The position numbers and the translations under genes are program-made. From an uncultured Eubacteriales bacterium (GTDB taxonomy: Bacteria > Bacillota > Clostridia > Christensenellales > Aristaeellaceae): a stretch of DNA of 6,840 nt. Below, piece after piece: positions 6,216 to 6,840 of this stretch. The first letter of the stretch is position 1. Each line of letters begins with the position of its first letter. Below the pieces are notes generated by a model. It saw only the letters and a list, made by a program, of their open reading frames with translations. It was not told where the DNA came from and ran no database searches. The DNA lies in the NCBI GenBank assembly GCA_900553295.1, contig USCR01000127.1:1-6840 (forward strand), given 5' to 3'.

Positions 6216-6718
6216 TGATGTCTGAAATGGAAATTCGTACTGCCCGGGATGAAGACGTGTTAGAGCTTGCCCAGCTGAAATCCCGACATGTTCGCATGGT
6301 TTACCGCGGTTTTCTTCCGCATCCGTTATTGGCCTATGCGGTGCCCGATTCCTATCAGGATCAATTCCAGAATTGGCTCCATCAGGATGCCTTTCATTTG
6401 GATGTGCTGGTGAAGAACGGCACGGTTCAGGGCTATGTGGTGTATGGCCAGGAACAGGCGGAACCGGAGTTTGGCCTCATTCAGGAGGCAGCGCTGGATA
6501 TGGCCTGTGACGGCGGCAACTACCGCGTTCTATACGATCATGCCTTGTCTGCGTTACGTGCGGCTAACTTTCATCAGGTGCACCAGTGGGTTCTGCGTGA
6601 TAATTTCCGTCTGCGTTTCCTGCTGGAGCGTTTCGGTTTCAAGGCGGATGGTACGCGTCGCACCGTTACCTTTGAAGGGCAGCAGCTCCAAATTGCACGC
6701 TATCTCTTTCGTGGTTGA
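6215..6718 (+). CDS. GNAT-family N-acetyltransferase-like protein with degraded cofactor motif
   Basis: A 167-residue protein with GNAT architecture. The N-terminal IRTARDEDVLELAQLKSRH and YRGFLP (30-35) match the beta1-alpha1-alpha2 region of common acetyltransferases. A central beta segment lies at about 60-78 (HLDVLVKNGTVQGYVVYG), and the C-terminal HQWVLRDNFRLRFLLERFGF (123-142) matches the beta5-alpha4 motif around W-VL-DN-R---FYERLGF. The cofactor motif A, normally R/Q-x-x-G-x-G/A, is replaced by DGGNYRVLY (99-107), and the usual FYE Tyr is Leu (LLE, 136-138). Acetyl-CoA binding and the catalytic tyrosine are therefore doubtful. The start codon overlaps the upstream stop as TAATG, with no clear Shine-Dalgarno site, so translation is probably coupled to the PRPP-synthetase-like gene. 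Substrate is unknown. ATG at 6218 is an equally possible start. Confidence 0.75.
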   Translation: MMSEMEIRTARDEDVLELAQLKSRHVRMVYRGFLPHPLLAYAVPDSYQDQFQNWLHQDAFHLDVLVKNGTVQGYVVYGQEQAEPEFGLIQEAALDMACDGGNYRVLYDHALSALRAANFHQVHQWVLRDNFRLRFLLERFGFKADGTRRTVTFEGQQLQIARYLFRG

Positions 6719-6745
6719 CCTGTCGTACTGAACACTTATCCGTGT

Positions 6746-6787
6746 AGAAAATAGCGCCGGCAGAACTTTAATGTTCTTGCCGGCGCT
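6746..6787 (-). terminator. Hairpin with minus-strand T run, end of a gene entering from the right
   Basis: AGCGCCGGCA (6753-6762) plus GAAC (6763-6766) pair with GTTC (6773-6776) and TGCCGGCGCT (6778-6787), with one bulged T (6777) and a 6-nt loop. On the plus strand no T run follows; on the minus strand it is followed by ATTTTCT. It therefore best serves minus-strand transcripts, implying a convergent gene beyond the right edge. Confidence 0.6.
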
Positions 6788-6794
6788 CAGCGTG

Positions 6795-6824
6795 TCGAAA
6801 AAGTGGCAGATGCCACTTTTTCGA
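6795..6824. terminator. Perfect 14-bp stem terminator closing the prs-GNAT operon
   Basis: TCGAAAAAGTGGCA (6795-6808) and TGCCACTTTTTCGA (6811-6824) are perfect inverted arms with a 2-bp centre. The G+C core GTGGCA/TGCCAC flanked by A5 and T5 gives an intrinsic terminator in both directions. It lies 76 nt after the GNAT stop. The same type of palindrome may recur elsewhere in the genome. Confidence 0.7.
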
Positions 6825-6840
6825 GGAAGCAAATTCGGTC

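Noticed and set aside
6554..6832. Minus-strand 92-codon open frame across the right-hand hairpins
   Set aside because: It encodes through both terminator hairpins and then runs antisense to the GNAT gene; no family likeness.
1..6840. CRISPR array, transposase, phage or toxin-antitoxin genes
   Set aside because: No regularly spaced direct repeats, terminal inverted repeats with a transposase, or small paired genes of that kind were found on either strand.

Overview
The window looks like chromosomal DNA from a low-to-mid G+C Gram-positive bacterium, most likely an anaerobic gut-type member of the Clostridia (Bacillota). This rests on strong purine-rich Shine-Dalgarno sites, TTG and GTG starts, sigma-A-like promoters with 17-bp spacers, compact intrinsic terminators, and an extended, divergent PRPP-synthetase-like protein of a type I associate with Clostridia. 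It is an inference; there is no rRNA or other marker in the window. I see no tRNA, rRNA, CRISPR array, insertion sequence or phage gene.

Left part (1-1794, minus strand): a two-gene cassette for the membrane subunits of a carbohydrate-type ABC importer. A MalF/UgpA-like permease (623-1477, TTG start) overlaps a MalG/UgpE-like permease (111-626) by ATGA. The second permease is abnormal. It stops at 171 residues, just after its third membrane segment, has an unrelated-looking polar tail and lacks the EAA loop that docks the ATPase. An intrinsic terminator follows directly. No binding-protein gene precedes the pair. The 317-nt gap upstream of the first permease holds the terminator of the previous operon and one operator-like inverted repeat around a TATAAA.

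Middle-left (1795-3337, minus strand): an operon of a GtrB/DPM1-type membrane glycosyltransferase (2330-3337) followed by a 160-residue single-pass membrane protein of unknown function (1795-2277). A near-consensus promoter drives it and an intrinsic terminator closes it.

Middle-right (3338-4820): a back-to-back promoter pair whose -35 boxes overlap almost completely separates the glycosyltransferase operon from an rlmD/rumA-type 23S rRNA m5U methyltransferase (3471-4820, plus strand). The methyltransferase keeps all four iron-sulfur cysteines and the catalytic cysteine.

Right part (4821-6840, plus strand): a promoter with a perfect TATAAT drives a two-gene operon. It holds a PRPP-synthetase-like protein (GTG start at 4995) with altered substrate loops, and a GNAT-fold protein with a degraded acetyl-CoA motif, joined stop-to-start by TAATG. 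The operon ends at a pair of hairpins. One is oriented for a minus-strand gene entering from beyond the right edge; the other is a perfect 14-bp stem able to terminate both directions.

Most of the window is housekeeping and ordinary accessory metabolism, and I do not see a clear new defence or mobile system. The best leads are the fused/truncated permease, the shared -35 divergent promoters, the altered PRPP-synthetase motifs with the coupled degenerate GNAT protein, and the unknown membrane protein paired with the glycosyltransferase.
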